A stretch of DNA of 64,000 nt from Tetrapyrgos nigripes (Eukaryota > Basidiomycota > Agaricomycetes > Agaricales > Campanellaceae). Position 1 is the stretch's first letter, and each line of letters opens with the position of its first letter. The stretch is taken from NCBI GenBank assembly GCA_013368315.1, contig JAACJM010000026.1, positions 1-64,000 of the forward strand, read 5' to 3'. A model generated the notes under the pieces. That model made no database searches, was not told where the DNA came from, and worked only from the letters and a program-made list of their open reading frames with translations. The translations under genes and the position numbers were made by a program. This document shows, in pieces, positions 1-10,169 of the stretch.

Positions 1-635
1 ATTGTGCTCACATTTGCAAAAGTACTCAAAACATGCTCCCAGGGGCAATGCTGGGATGCCAGGCTGCCACAAGTTCTGCTTGCTCGCTTAATGCAAAATA
101 ATGGCCACCGGGCCCAGTCATACCATATTTAGTAGGAGAAACTGGGCCTGGAAGGCTGCCACCAAAGCTCCATAACTTTTGCAAATCTCGTGTGGAAGAT
201 GCGTCCATACTTTTGCAAACGTACTACAGCATCTGGTGGGTTACTAGGGCTTTCCTCCAATTTCTCTGATTATGGCGCCATTTCTAAACCAGTGATTGTT
301 TAGCACTAGAGTCTGGGTCGTATAGCCTATGTGTTCCTCGCCTGTGAATAGGGGCTTCACTTTCCCTTGAATTGCACTGGCAGTACTAAGTGCATTATAG
401 TAGGAATGGTTACAAAGTCCTTATAAAACTTTGTATAGTATATGGGGTGGATCTGCTACTATAACTGAAGCACCGTACACATCAACCATAGTACTTAGAA
501 TAAGCATATCCTATTCATAAGTACTTAGTTTTATTGTACTGGCGCATACACTTATTCCACTAGCACTTTAACTAGCAGTTCAGGACTCACTCTAGTCCTT
601 TATATACCAATTGAAGTGGTAAATCAGTGTTTCTA
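1..635. other. unassigned DNA left of the Tc1 element
   Basis: No supported gene. A 60-codon open frame lies on the minus strand at 26-208, with no recognisable domain and no flanking frame to extend it. The AT-rich stretch at 360-630 has no clear terminal repeats. It could be the decayed edge of another transposon. Confidence 0.4.
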
Positions 636-1903
636 CTCAGTGTCACAAAAAGTAATGGTCCTGTGACATGTGACTGCAAATTTCTCAATTCTCGTACCAT
701 CCTCTCCATAGCTCTACACAATGACGTAGCGTAGGTATCGCTACAAAACATTGTACACTCATTCTTATAGTCCAATGCAACCTCCTGCCCAATCAGTATT
801 TTGTATGACCCCCTTTTGCCTTCAAGGCATCCTCAACAATGCCATCCATCCTCTCAATATACTTGTCAATGTCCTCGACAGGTAGCGAATCCCAGGCATC
901 TCTAACAGCAGCAATAAGCTCATCAGTGGATGTGGGAGGGTGCCTTCTAGCCCTCACAAGCTTTTTGAGCTCCCGCCAGACACATTTGATGGGATTAAAG
1001 TCAGGGGAAGATGGCAGGTGTGGGAACAGGGGGATACCATGGGTACTGAACCATTTCTTCGTTGATTTCACGGTATGACTTGGTGTGCCGTCCTGTTGAA
1101 ATAGTACTCCATCCCTCTCTGACTTGATATCTTCATAAAAGGCTGCCAGTGTCCCATCCAAAACCTGTTCCTGATACCGTTTTGCATTCATACCACCTCC
1201 CTTCCCTCCTGGGTACTCCAGCACCACCAATGGCCCCTTCTTCCCTTTCATTATGCACCCCCAGACCATGACACGAATAGAGGACTGTTTAAATGTCAGA
1301 ACCAAGCATTCTTCATCCCATTCCTCATCAGGACGGCCTTTTGTGTCACCAATGTACACATAGCACTCGTCTGACCAGATGACCTTTTCCCAATCCTGAT
1401 GACAATTATCCCTTGCCCATGCCAATCTCTTCTGTCTCTGGTCGCGTTTGAGGTAAGGAACCGTTCTCACAACCCTCCTGTGATAGTTTTCTTCAGCCAA
1501 GTGGTTTCCAACAGTTGACGCACTCAGCACTGGCTCCATGAGGTTCCCAATCTCCCTAAATGGCATCTTTCTATCCTTTTTAGCAACCCTAACCATCTCC
1601 CTTTTTGTGTGATCAGAGACCTTCGAAGGATGTCCACTGCATGGCAAGTTTTTCGTTGACCCAGTTTTGCAGAATCTGTCCCAGATCTTCTTGGCAGTTC
1701 CATGCGGTATGTTGGCCATTTCAGCAGCTTCTTTGATGGTTTTTCCAGCCTGTATAGCACTGACAAGCCTGTTTTTCTTCAGACTGGAGTGCTGTAGACG
1801 GACCATGGATTTATGTAGTTGTAGTGTACAAATTAGACAAACTACTTCTACCTGACACATGTGTCACACAGGTCACAAGACCATCACTTTTTGTGACACT
1901 GAG
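636..1903 (-). mobile_element. Tc1-like DNA transposon with intact ends
   Basis: The element is 1,268 bp and starts CTCAGTGTCACAAAAAGT on the left. The right end is its reverse complement, and the terminal inverted repeats match over about 34 bp with two mismatches. Both ends abut the dinucleotide TA (634-635 and 1904-1905), the canonical Tc1/mariner target duplication. One transposase gene on the minus strand fills the interior. The right border lies beside a decayed integrase gene, so the insertion may have landed in or next to that older element. Confidence 0.93.
793..1806 (-). CDS. Tc1-family transposase with Glu-to-Lys change in the DDE triad
   Basis: The uninterrupted frame begins at an ATG at 1806; an upstream in-frame ATG at 1860 lies close to the terminal repeat and seems less likely. 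An N-terminal helix-turn-helix region (KTIKEAAEMANIPHGTAKKI) should bind the terminal repeats, followed by a DDE domain. The first Asp is in VIWSDECYVYI and the second in LFQQDGTPSHT. The third catalytic position, 35 residues after the second Asp as in a DD34E enzyme, reads SPDFNPIKCVW where the family has NPIE. The codon is AAA instead of GAA in the context ATC-AAA, that is, a CpG-to-CpA change. Apart from this the protein looks full length (about 337 residues). It is probably catalytically dead, although the ends might still be mobilised by an active relative. Confidence 0.9.
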   Translation of the reverse strand: MVRLQHSSLKKNRLVSAIQAGKTIKEAAEMANIPHGTAKKIWDRFCKTGSTKNLPCSGHPSKVSDHTKREMVRVAKKDRKMPFREIGNLMEPVLSASTVGNHLAEENYHRRVVRTVPYLKRDQRQKRLAWARDNCHQDWEKVIWSDECYVYIGDTKGRPDEEWDEECLVLTFKQSSIRVMVWGCIMKGKKGPLVVLEYPGGKGGGMNAKRYQEQVLDGTLAAFYEDIKSERDGVLFQQDGTPSHTVKSTKKWFSTHGIPLFPHLPSSPDFNPIKCVWRELKKLVRARRHPPTSTDELIAAVRDAWDSLPVEDIDKYIERMDGIVEDALKAKGGHTKY

Positions 1904-1917
1904 TATACACAAATTTT

Positions 1918-2753
1918 GTACGGCATATCAACAGTTTCATAGATGGCTACTCGAGACTAGTTCTTGATCTCATAGCTAGTGACAACAATCAGTCCAATAC
2001 TGTCTTGCAGATTTTTGAGAGGATCTGTGAATGCCATGGCTATCCAAGTTGAGTTTGTGGTGATCATGGCTCTGAGAATGTCAAGGTTGCCACCAGGATG
2101 AATGAAGTGCAAGGGGAAGGCCAAGGTTCTTATATTTTTGGCAAGTGTGATTTGTTCTCTTCCTTTGACAGATACTAATATATAATAGATCTGTCCACAA
2201 CATTTGCATTGGGTGGTTGTGGGTAGATGTGACTGCAGGAGTTGGACAGCAATGGAAGGAGTTCTTCAGATATCTGGAGGAATATGGCTCACTGAACATC
2301 AACAGTGAAGCTCACCTATGGCTCTTACATTTCCTCTTCTTGCCACACTTGGCAAATTGGATCCATGTCTGGAATCATCACATGCTCTCCACCACACACA
2401 AGTCTCCAAATGACATGTATGAGCAGGATATTCAGGCATATGGAAATTGGGGATTGTTTCTTGAGAACATTGCTGCCAAGCACATTACAAACCATGGGAT
2501 TGACTGGTCAGCTTGCAAGGACACCAACATTTGCAACCATCACAATGAAAACAGCCCTGTGGCTGTGACCGAAGATAGTTGTAACCCTTTTCTACAGTGG
2601 CGGCCATTGAAAATTCCTTGTTCGCTTTTGGGCAAAATTTCTCATGCCCACATCAACATCGCTGAAAAGCAACATTTAGTTGTATTTAGAGGGTATCTAG
2701 AGTATATAAACATGATTAATGTGATGTATTATCTACAAAGTCCCAAGAAATGA
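1918..2753 (+). pseudogene. decayed integrase-core (rve-like) gene of a fungal element
   Basis: Reading around 1933-2160 gives FIDGYSRLVLDLIAS, then CGDHGSENVKVATRM after a TGA, then GSYIFGK. After a frame change, WVDVTAGVGQQWKEFFRYLE and LLHFLFLPHLANWIHVWNHH follow at 2217-2400. This order (IDGYSR, then D-GSEN, then RLWVDVT with WLLHxLF) matches the integrase-core proteins that are abundant in agaricomycete genomes. The TGA replaces an expected Arg between YPS and VCGDHGSEN. The N-terminal part is not visible, because the Tc1 element ends 14 bp upstream. The C-terminal open frame runs to 2753 but loses similarity after about 2590. The role in the parent element is unknown to me. Confidence 0.65.
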
Positions 2754-2867
2754 TAGCACTAGGGTCAAAAAATACTGCAAAGTCCATCTGGATTCTAATA
2801 GCAGGTAGGACCACCTTGAGCATGTTTCATGAGGTCAATCTGGTTAGGTAGGGAGTCGTAAAGATGG

Positions 2868-4260
2868 TTAATGTATGAATATCAATGTTCTGCCATTCCT
2901 CCTGCAAAGCAGTCCATAATTGGTCAGTGTTGCTTGGCAACAGCACCTGTCAATGAACACAGCTTTCAAGATGAGACCAAAGGTTCTCAATGATGTTGAT
3001 ATCAGGAGACTGGGCTGGCCAGGGAAGACATGGGATGTTTTGTCCATCAATCCACTTTGCAGCAACCTTAGATGTGTGCTTTGGGTCATTATCTTGTCTA
3101 GTGGGAGGTTGTAGTCTTCAAGTGTACAAAGCAAACCCTCCATCAGAATCTCCACATATACAGGCCCAGTCACAATCCCATGGATCCAGACCAGTTGCCC
3201 TGTGCCATGCCTCGTAATGCAGTCCCAGACCATGACACTCCTATCTCCATGTGGAACTGACAGCTTCAGATTCCTCTCTTCCATTGCCTCTCCTGTCTGT
3301 CTCCTGCAGTACTGAACCCCATTGGATCCAAAAATGTTGAACTTGCTTTCGTCTGAGAATATCATGTCCCTCCAGTCCTCTGCACTCATGTCATCCATCT
3401 TCTCTGCCCATTCCAAGTGCTTCTGTAAAGCCTGTGCCTTTCCCTAACTCTTTCTGACCGTTTCTGAATACTTTCTGACTCTTCCTTTTCATTCCATTTC
3501 ATTTCCAATTCATTTCTGATCTATTTTCATTTCCACAAATCTGTTTAGTCCACATTTCCCATCAGATCCTATCTGAGTCATATCAGATACTAACTGGACA
3601 GCTCACATTCATACTTCTCACATTTCCATTTCATATCTCATAGCACCATGTGCTCCCCTTCCTTTTCTTTCCAAAGAGTTTCCACGTGATGATAGCAAAT
3701 TGAGCATTCCCTTTGTCAATACTTATTTTAGTTATATTATCTTTCATTTCCAATTCTTTCCTATCTCATTTCCATACAATTCCGATGTAGTACTTAAGCT
3801 AGCTTAAGTCTAAAATCAATTTAGCTGGTCTCCTATCTTTTCTGATCAATTCTGATTAGACAACTAACGAGGTGGTACTAATAGTGCCATTGACTTTCTG
3901 TCTCAACTTTCCAGTCGTTCCAAATAGATCCTCTCTCTTCCTGTCTATTCCCTTCCTGTCTGGTTCCATCTGGATTCATCATTGTTCCACTCTTTCCCAT
4001 AGACCTCTGCCTAGCACTAGGATCTGCCCAGACTTAACAGCCTCTCCTTCTGCTTCATTGTCAATTTTGGCTTATTCCTCCTCTTTCAGCCATGGAGCCC
4101 AATATCTACGAGTGTACATTGTACAGTCTGAGAAGATACCTCAGAACAGTACACAAGATGAGTGTTCTCCTTCTCTAATTTCTCCATTGTCTATCCCTTC
4201 AACCATCTTTTTGAGAATTGCTTTGTCAATTTCCCTGGGCTTCCCAGGTGATACGGGTCA
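2868..4260 (-). pseudogene. older Tc1-like transposase relic, split by an LTR
   Basis: On the minus strand the N-terminal part lies at about 4260-4040 (GKPREIDKAILKKMVEGIDN, then PKLTMKQKER in another frame). Coding continues at 3438-2868 with EDWRDMIFSDESKFNIFGSN (first Asp), then a frameshift inside LDK, then DNDPKHTSKVAAKW (second Asp) and SPDINIIENLW (Glu). The DD34E residues are thus all still present, but the gene is destroyed by frameshifts and by the LTR at 3439-4039. It differs from the Tc1 at 636-1903 and is clearly older. Terminal repeats were not found with confidence; a motif near 2756 (CACTAGGGTCAAAAAATACT) may be the 3' end. Confidence 0.75.
3439..4039 (-). repeat. diverged solo or truncated LTR of the gypsy II family
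   Basis: Read on the minus strand this starts TGTTAAGTCTGGGCAGATCC. It parallels the plus-strand reading of the gypsy II LTR at 27197 (TGTTAAGTCCGGGCGGATCC) through the shared segments with CTTAAGCTAGCTTAAG and CACCATGTGCT. It interrupts the Tc1 relic between the KQKER and GKAQAL codons. The last roughly 30 bases of the LTR are missing or diverged. GAGGC and AAGGC flanks may be the degraded target duplication. Confidence 0.7.
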
Positions 4261-4270
4261 TTAGTCTTCT

Positions 4271-4470
4271 TCATGTCGAGATACTCCCCAATGGCCTTAA
4301 ATGACATGTAGACAAGTAGGTGGTGTTTGGATGGAGAGCAATTGACTGTGTATTTTCATGGCTTTGGTGGTGGAGTGTCAGGAGGATGTACAGGAGCAGG
4401 CTGGTATTCAATGAAAGCTGGCATGGTTTGGTAGGAAGTCAAAATTAGGTGAAAATCAACCAAAATGATG
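4271..4470. other. unassigned transposon-derived spacer
   Basis: This stretch lies between the Tc1 relic and the LTR of the third gypsy relic. I see no reading frame or repeat I can assign. It may hold the other end of the Tc1 relic, but the match to the 2756 end is too weak to claim. Confidence 0.3.
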
Positions 4471-4851
4471 TGTCATCAAGCTGTCAGAACCAAGCCAAAG
4501 ATGTTTAGGTGAGATGATGATGACACTAAAGAATTGAGTAGAATAAGGCAAGGTCTGTGTGATAAGACCAGACTAGAGTAAAGATACAGGATGAGTATCC
4601 TACTCTATATATACTACTTTGCAAATAATGTCCATGTTTCTAGAGGAATTAATCAAGATGATAAATTAAGGTCTTATGACAATGTGCTCGCAATCTAAGG
4701 GGATCCGCAGACAACTATGGAGCGATAAATGACCCAGCTCAGAAGAAGTTGATCTCGTTAGGGGAAAGTGGATAGTGGCAATCAGAGAGATAAAGAAGGA
4801 TCAAGAATCTTTCTAAGGGTTTCTTGAATGAGGAATGAAAGGTTCATGACA
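4471..4851 (-). repeat. 3' LTR of a third gypsy element
   Basis: This 381-bp block reads TGTCATGAACC...GATGACA on the minus strand, with TG...CA termini, and contains a TATATATAGAG box. On its pol side it is preceded by a purine-rich tract (AAGAGAGGGGTAA on the minus strand, 4852-4864), the expected polypurine primer next to a 3' LTR. The matching 5' LTR is absent from the window. Confidence 0.8.
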
Positions 4852-6988
4852 TTACCCCTCTCTTAAGGGTCTTTGCCCCAAAGACACTTGAGAGATTCCG
4901 TAGACCCATGCTTGGGATTTCTTTGGCCCCAAAGTGTAAAACTTGCAAGGAACAAAAGAAGGGATTGTTTTGATATTCTGAGGTGCCGCTGGATTTTTTG
5001 TGTGGAACTTGGTTATTAGTTCCTGACACTTCTTTTCCAACTCCACTGCTGGTTCCCAAGTATTCTCTGCTGTTGAATACCCCAACCACTTCACCAGGTA
5101 CTCCAAAAACGATCTCTTCTTCTTCCAGTTATAACACTTATGGGAATCTAGGATTTCTTCAATGTCATAGACCAGTGAGCCATCTTCAATAGTAGCAGGT
5201 TCTTGACTAATGTCATCTTGCTGATGTTTCACAACCAAAGAATGATGAGGATGAAGACATGATGTATAGAAAACAGGATGAATACTCTTCCAGGTTTTTG
5301 GAATGTCCACTCGGTATGAGGAACTCCCTACCTTTTCCTTAACAGGAAAAGGTCTGTATCGTTTGTCTGCAAGTTTGGTACTTGGTTGTTCTGTAGTGAT
5401 ATTCTTCCCTTCAATATACACCTTATCTCCCTTCTTGTACTCTAGATCTTCATTCCATCATCTATCGTAGTATTTCTTCATCAACTCCATGCTCCTCATA
5501 AGACATGCTTTAGCATCTGTTCTGGCCTTTTCAATCTGATCAAAGAAATCTATTGCAGTTTCATTGGTGACATTGACAAATGGTTCAGTAGCTTTTTGAG
5601 GATGAAAGCCACTAGTCATATAGAAGGGAGTGTAGCCTGTAGAACTATGTTCTCGATCATTATAGCAGAATTCTGCCAGTCGTCTTGTCGCCAATTGCAA
5701 AAAACACGCAAGTATTGTTCAATTTCTTGGTTGACACGTTCTGTTTTCCCATCAGTTTGAGGGTGATACACTGTTGAAACATTCATTTTGATGCCCAGAA
5801 TCTCATAGAGGGATTTTAGAAATTTGCTAACGATCCAAAATCTCTCCAGACACAGTCCAAAAATAACCATGCTATGCCTTCACTAGTGACTTCTTCATAA
5901 GTCGCTAGTGCTCTCATCCTTTTACTGAGTTGATCTGTGATGACAAGGATAGTGGTATACCCATGTGATGGAGGAAGATGTGTGATTAAATCACAAGAGA
6001 TAATTTGCCAAATTCATTCCAGGATCTTATTAGGACTTAGTAGTCCTCTTGGTTTCCCTGGAAAGGTTTTTGTTTGTTGACATGTAGGACATCCTTTGAC
6101 ATATCTCTTGACATCTCCATAGACACTAGGCCACCAATAGTGTCGAGTAAGTAGTTCGACTGTTTTGGCTTGGCCCAGGTGGCCTGCAAAGTACATGTTG
6201 TGATGGAATTAGATGATTTCATCACAGAGCTCGAGGTCGTTGGGAATGTATAAGAGATTATCTTTAGTAATATAATCTCTGTGGTTCTGGAATGAATGAT
6301 CGTGTTCAATGTTTTTTACGACTGAGGGTTCCCATTTGTGTCTTGAATTTCATACTTGTGCAAGGAAAATATCTCCTGGGGTATCTTGAGCTTGAGCTGT
6401 CTCCATGGCTTGCAGGAATTCAGCTTTAAGAAGGGTGATGTTTTTGTTATCGTCTGCCCCCTCCTCATGACCCTTTCATCTCAAAAGTAGGTCAGGCTTC
6501 AAATGACTCTTTCCTGGTTTGTGAACCAGCTGAAAGTCATAATCAGCTAATTCCAATGACCAACGAGCCTGTCTCCTGTTGAGGGTTTTTGCTGTCATAA
6601 AGTATTGGAGATTACAATGGTCCATCCCTCCATCAAGTAATGTCTCCAATCTTTTAGGGCTCTCATGATAGCCAACATCTCCTTATTGTGAATCTCATAG
6701 TTTCATTCTGGTTCACTAAAGCCTTTTGATAAAAAGCCAATAGGTACCCATTCACTGTCTTGGAGTTGGGACAGCACAGCACCCATGGTGAAATTCGAAC
6801 TATCCACTTCGACTTGATAAGGACAATTATCTGGGGGAAAATGGAGAACCAGTTCTGATATGACAGCATCTTTCAATTTCTGAAAGCCCTTTTCTTGGTC
6901 TGGTGTCCATTGCCAGGGTACATCTTTTTGTGTCAAATCATTTAACAGACGAACCATCTTTGCATAGTCTTTAATGAACCTTCAATAA
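4852..6988 (-). pseudogene. gypsy pol relic: RNase H, integrase, chromodomain
   Basis: Conserved blocks appear in order on the minus strand but in shifting frames. The RNase H start is PYQVEVDSSNFTMGAVLSQL near 6830-6740, then NYEIHNKEMLAIMRAL after a TGA. The integrase zinc motif is HLGQAKTVELLTRHYWWPSV...CPTCQQTK (6196-6050), and the core has TVYHPQTDGKTERVNQEIEQ near 5770. A C-terminal chromodomain is IEEILDSHKCYNWKK...EYLVKWLGYSTAENTW (about 5180-5060). The gene is broken by many frameshifts and stops. Its upstream part (gag, protease, RT) is gone, cut exactly where the fold-back element begins. It belongs to the chromoviral branch of Ty3/gypsy. Confidence 0.88.
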
Positions 6989-6990
6989 AA

Positions 6991-8224
6991 CACTGGATGC
7001 AAACACTTGTAAATCCTCTGCTTTACTGAGGTTTTACAAGAGTATTACACCAAGCCAATCAATATGTAAGACTCCTTGTTATACATTAGTATTACAAGAG
7101 ACAGAAAAAATTAGAACAACCTTGTATGACCATTTTAAGTCACAAAGAAATACCATGGACTTTCAGTGTGACTTGCTGTCACTGTATACCCTTGGTTGAT
7201 ATACTGTGGAATTACACAGGAATTTTAGAGTGACTTTTTGTCACAATATGTCATGTAGTAAGACACATAGGAAATACTGGAGTATTTCAGTGTGACAGAT
7301 AATCACAGTATGACAAACAGTAAGGCAAGAGAGATTTACAAAGGACTTACAAGGAAGCAGAATCTGCAGGAAATTTACAGTAATACACTTGTAAGACTAG
7401 CTGTATTATGAAGGAATTACAAGAAACATTTGCTACAAACACTGGTAAATCCTCAGCCTTACTGGAGTATTACAAGAGTATTATGGGGAACCAATCAATA
7501 TGTAAGTTGGCTTGACTTACAAGTGTATTACAAAATAGACAAAAAATGAGGACTATTCTGAAAGACATTTGTAAGCTGCAAGGACATACCATGGACTTTC
7601 AGTGTGAGGCTTTGTCACAGTATAGCATTGAAGAGCATACAGTGGAATTACAAGGTGACTTTTTTGTTACAGTATGTCTTTTTGTAAAACAGAACTGAAA
7701 TACCAGGGTGTTTCAGTGTGAGATAAGGTCACAGTAAGACAATTTGTAAAGCAAGTAAAATTTACAGAGGACTTACCAGAAGGTAGAACTTGAAAGTCTT
7801 GGGTAAGACTGCTCATATTTACACTGAATTTACGGAGGACAGCTGTGTCACAGTAATACCCTAGAAAGACTTGTGATTTTACAAGGGAATTACAAGATGC
7901 TTGTAAGTCTCTGGAAAAAACCTGCATGCTAAATGGAGAATATACAGTGTGACAGACTGGTCACAGTAAGACACTTGTAAGTCACAAGACATTACAATGA
8001 CTTTACTGATAAGTGACTATTTTGTAAGTCATCATGTATATCCAATGGACTTACAAGAGACTTGTTGGATGGATTTGCAGTGCATGTCAATTAAGTAATA
8101 CAGAAGGGCTTACTGAAAATTTACAGGATGTAATACAATGAATTCATTCAACCAGGTTAATTAAATTTTACTAAATATAAATAGACAGCTCAGGCTGGAC
8201 AGGAAAAGGGCAGACTACTGTGTC
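6991..8224 (+). repeat. left inverted arm of the fold-back element
   Basis: The arm is internally structured. About 7001-7430 and 7437-7870 are diverged tandem copies of one roughly 430-bp unit: both contain AATCAATATGTAAG, then CCATGGACTTTCAGTGTGA, then GTGGAATTACA at similar spacing. Short imperfect palindromes of the form GTGAC...GTCAC occur about every 60-130 bp (for example near 7168, 7230, 7295, 7610, 7720 and 7955). The arm ends with GGACAGGAAAAGGGCAGACT just before the minisatellite. No coding sequence is supported. Confidence 0.85.
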
Positions 8225-8808
8225 GTCTGCTCAGTCTGTTACATCTGCCCCATCTGCCCCATCTGCCTTGTCTGCCCCGTCTGCCTTGTCTGCCCCATCT
8301 GCCTTGTCTGCCTTGTCTGCTCGTCTGTGCTGTCTGCTCTGTCTGCCTTGTCTGCCTTGTCTGCTCATCTGCTTTGTCTGCATCGTCTGCCTTATCTGCC
8401 TTGTCTGCCCCGTCTGCCTTGTCTGCTCTGTCTGCCTCGTCTGCCTCATCTGCCTTGTCTGCTCCATCTGCTTCGTCTGCCCCATCTGCCCCGTCTGCCT
8501 CGTCTGCCCCATCTGCCTCATCTGCCCAGTCTGCCTTGTCTGCCTTGTCTGCCTCGTCTCCCCTGTCTGCTCTGTCTGCCTTCTCTGCTTCATCTGCCTC
8601 ATCTGCTCTGTCTGGTCTGCCTTGTCTGCCTCATCTGCTCCGTCTGCCTTGTCTGCCTTGTCTGCCTTGTCTGCTCTGCCCATCTGCCCCATCTGCCTCA
8701 TCTACCCTGTCTGCCTTGTCTGCCCTGTCTGCCTCATCTGCCTCGTCTGCCCCGTCTGCTTCGTCTGCCTTGTCTGCTCTGTCTGCCCTGTCTGCTCCAT
8801 CTGCCAAC
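8225..8808 (+). repeat. 9-bp minisatellite block 1, TCTGCCNNN
   Basis: About 65 tandem units of TCTGCCTTG, TCTGCCCCA, TCTGCCCCG and close variants. The first six bases are conserved and the last three vary. The array is free of stops in most frames on both strands, which creates long low-complexity open frames (Ser-Ala-Leu, Cys-Leu-Pro, Lys-Ala-Asp repeats) that are not genes. Confidence 0.92.
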
Positions 8809-9091
8809 GTAGGGTTTTCCACATATACTGTCTATTTGGGTTTGGTACTTTTTCTGGTCCTGCAATTGGAAGTTCAAGCAGTAAATGAAAGAAGTTATAT
8901 AGATGAGGGCCTAAATATATACAACATAATGCATATATACACATTGCGACAACGACATAGGCAAATACATATATGCATGGTATCCCGAAAACACTTTCCA
9001 TTAGTCCATCACCCACTTCTTGCACCGATCCTTCCAGCAGCCCTCATGACCGAACATGCTCAGAGTGAATTCAACCAGGTTAATTAAATTT
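8809..9091. other. unique spacer inside the fold-back core
   Basis: A 283-bp non-repetitive AT-rich stretch between minisatellite blocks. Its right end (GAATTCAACCAGGTTAATTA) repeats the sequence that precedes block 1 at about 8140, so each minisatellite block follows the same short leader. This suggests duplication of leader plus array. No coding potential is seen. Confidence 0.6.
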
Positions 9092-9802
9092 ACGTCTGCT
9101 TTGTCTGCCCTGTCTAGCTTGTCTGCCCCATCTGCCTCATCTGCTTTGTCTGCCCCGTCTGCTTTGTCTGCTCCATCTGCATTGTCTGCCCTGTCTGCTT
9201 TGTCTGCTCTGTCTGCCTTGTCTGCTTTGTCTGCTCCATCTGCCTTGTCTGCTTTGTCTGCTGCGTCTGCCCTGTCTGCCTTGTCTGCCTTGTCTGCTTT
9301 GTCTGCCCCGTCTGCCTTGTCTGCTTTGTCTGCTTTGTCTGCTCCGTCTGCCTCTTCTGCTTTGTCTGCTCCGTCTGCCTCATCTGCTTTGTCTGCTCTG
9401 TCTGCCTCATCTGCCTCGTCTGCCCTGTCTGCCTCATCTGCCTCATCTGCCCTGTCTGCCTTGTCTGCCCTGCCTGCCTGTCTGCCTTGTCTGCCCTGTC
9501 TGCCTTGTCTGCCCTGTCTGCCTTGTCTGCCCTGTCTGCCTTGTCTGCCCCGTCTGCCCCGTCTGCCCCATCTGCCCCGTCTGCCTTGTCTGCCCTGTCT
9601 GCCTTGTCTGCCCTGTCTGCCTTGTCTGTCCTGTCTGCCTTGTCTGCCCTGTCTGCCTTATCTGCCTCATCTGCCCCGTCTGCCTTGTCTGCCTTGTCTG
9701 CCTTGTCTGCCTTGTCTGCCTTGTCTGCGCTGTCTGCCTCATCTGCCTTGTCTGCGCCATCTGCCTCATCTGCTCCATCTGCCTCATCTGCCCTGTCTGC
9801 CA
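9092..9802 (+). repeat. 9-bp minisatellite block 2, TCTGCCNNN
   Basis: About 79 units of the same 9-bp family as block 1 and in the same orientation, more homogeneous toward the right (alternating TCTGCCTTG and TCTGCCCTG). It ends at the inversion point, where TCTGCCAGCAGACA switches strand. Confidence 0.92.
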
Positions 9803-10169
9803 GCAGACAAGACAGACAAGGCAGACAAGGCAGACAAGACAGACAAGACAGACAAGGCAGACAAGACAGACAAGACAGACAAGGCAGACAAGACAGACAA
9901 GACAGACAAGACAGACAAGGCAGACAAGGCAGACAAGGCAGACAAGACAGACAAGACAGACAAGGCAGACAAGGCAGACAAGGAAAGCAGACAAGGAAGA
10001 CAGACAAGGCAGAGGAAGCAGACAAGGCAGACAAAGCAGACAGAGCAGACAAAGCAGACGAGCCAGACAGAGCAGATGAGCCAGACAGGGCAGACCAACC
10101 AGACCAGGCAGACCAGGCAGACAGGGCAGATTTAACAGACAGAGCAGACGAAGCAGATGACAAGGCAGA
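9803..10169 (-). repeat. 9-bp minisatellite block 3, inverted (CAGACAAGG)
   Basis: About 41 units of CAGACAAGG and CAGACAAGA, the reverse complement of the units in blocks 1 and 2. The switch at 9802/9803 has essentially no spacer, so blocks 2 and 3 form a very large hairpin. The units degenerate toward the right arm (GACGAGCCAGACAGAGCAGA). Confidence 0.92.

Noticed and set aside
8225..10169. CRISPR-like regular repeats
   Set aside because: Units are 9 bp and contiguous, with no unique spacers; the genome is eukaryotic.
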